The notes beneath the pieces are model-generated. The model was not told the origin of the DNA. It did not search any database and was given only the letters and a program-made list of their open reading frames with translations. DNA of 64,000 nucleotides from contig NC_089276.1 of assembly GCF_963678975.1 (NCBI RefSeq), positions 25,155,059-25,219,058 of the forward strand. The letters are read 5' to 3'. This DNA is from Dysidea avara. Taxonomy: Eukaryota; Porifera; Demospongiae; Dictyoceratida; Dysideidae. This document shows, in pieces, positions 54,496 through 64,000 of this stretch. The position numbers and the translations under genes were made by a program. The stretch's first letter is position 1. Each line of letters begins with the position of its first letter.

Positions 54496-55319
54496 CCAAT
54501 GCAAACATTTATCTCTCAGAAAAGGATCTAATGGTCCGACATGAGGCAGAGCCCTCTTGAAAAAAGTGAGATACTCTTAAATAGAGCAGTCAGAGTAGCC
54601 TAATACAAGAGCAGCATTCATAAAGTATCCCGGGATAATTATTAATATGGGAAAATCTTGATTGAGGTTTTCTGGAGGAAGGAATATTCCCATTGTTGCA
54701 TGGGTATCAGCTGAGCTATTATAACTATCATACCAATTCATCAATGAAATATTGCAATCTATCGAGTTATCCATTGGTCTCACTCAGCTTGGCAGCAGCC
54801 ACCCAGCTGCTGGTAACTTAAGTATTGCTGCATATGCCTGGTTACACCCATATTAGGCATTGGTTGATTAATATAACTCAGGAGCTATTGGTGTCATTCA
54901 GTCACTTGAATCAGCAATGTTTCATGGCTGTATGGTTGTTGTCAAATGCCTACACAACAATAGCAGAGATGAACATGGCTTGAAGATACTGTCATCCTAA
55001 CCATCTTCAAACACCAATTCAAGAGACTGATATAGACTATCACTCATTGAATGACAAGTGCTGGTTAACCAGTGATACTACATACAACTGTCAGCACATT
55101 CTCACAACTATACACACACACCCCATTTTACAGTGGTAGTATAGTTTTATATTAATGTCACTGATAAAGTCTATATAATTACTGAATACATTACAATTAA
55201 AACTGTACAGGTATGAGGAAAATTAAAATCTTTTATAATTACAAAACTTGTACTACAATTGATAATATAATATACCTTCACATCAAATTTTCTACACTGA
55301 AAATTCAATGCACACAATA
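54496..55319. other. Intergenic region between PIK3R and PARN
   Basis: The 3' UTR of the PI3K subunit gene occupies the right side. A TACTCTTAAATAGAGCAGTC copy of the dispersed motif is near 54571. I see no gene or RNA here. Confidence 0.4.
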
Positions 55320-63984
<8,665 letters not shown>

Positions 63985-64000
63985 CTGGACAAAAAAAAAC

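Overview
The window is AT-rich eukaryotic nuclear DNA. It holds multi-exon genes with GT-AG introns, a nuclear tRNA-Ser and many transposon families. A class IA PI3-kinase regulatory subunit and a ZDHHC24 orthologue mark it as metazoan. The mix of metazoan EnSpm/CACTA, P-like, Crypton-like tyrosine recombinase, hAT and very abundant palindromic MITEs, with short introns of about 47-50 nt, suggests an early-branching animal, most likely a demosponge. The species is inference; the metazoan call is firm.

Layout. Positions 4789-50571 (minus) are covered by one unidentified gene. I rebuilt 12 consecutive coding exons in which every splice phase agrees. It encodes an acidic protein with no domain I recognise, and it continues past the left edge. 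Its introns (one of about 22.5 kb, two of about 7 kb) hold most of the mobile DNA: two large satellite-bearing repeats in direct orientation (245-3998, 36131-40922); an EnSpm/CACTA element with an intact transposase and a divergent BEN-domain gene (about 12.36-19.1 kb); a 7.6-kb element with 36-bp inverted termini and 7-bp target duplication (20831-28419) that contains a decayed P-like transposase, a decayed tyrosine recombinase and a third transposon ORF; a tRNA-Ser(GCT); a hAT relic; a 2.9-kb element with about 560-bp inverted arms; MULE, YqaJ and LINE relics; and at least eight MITEs or foldbacks.

From 50.6 kb the DNA becomes gene-dense: ZDHHC24 (plus, head-to-head with the unknown gene, 154 bp between start codons), PARN (minus, intronless, all DEDD residues visible), and a PI3K p85-type subunit (minus, 13 exons visible, 5' end beyond the right edge). 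The p85 gene reads proline-rich, nSH2, iSH2 coiled coil, a second proline-rich linker, then cSH2.

No operon-like co-function is implied. The host genes are housekeeping or signalling genes (protein palmitoylation, mRNA deadenylation, PI3K signalling). Most transposases are broken by stops and frameshifts. The EnSpm transposase is the exception and suggests recent activity.
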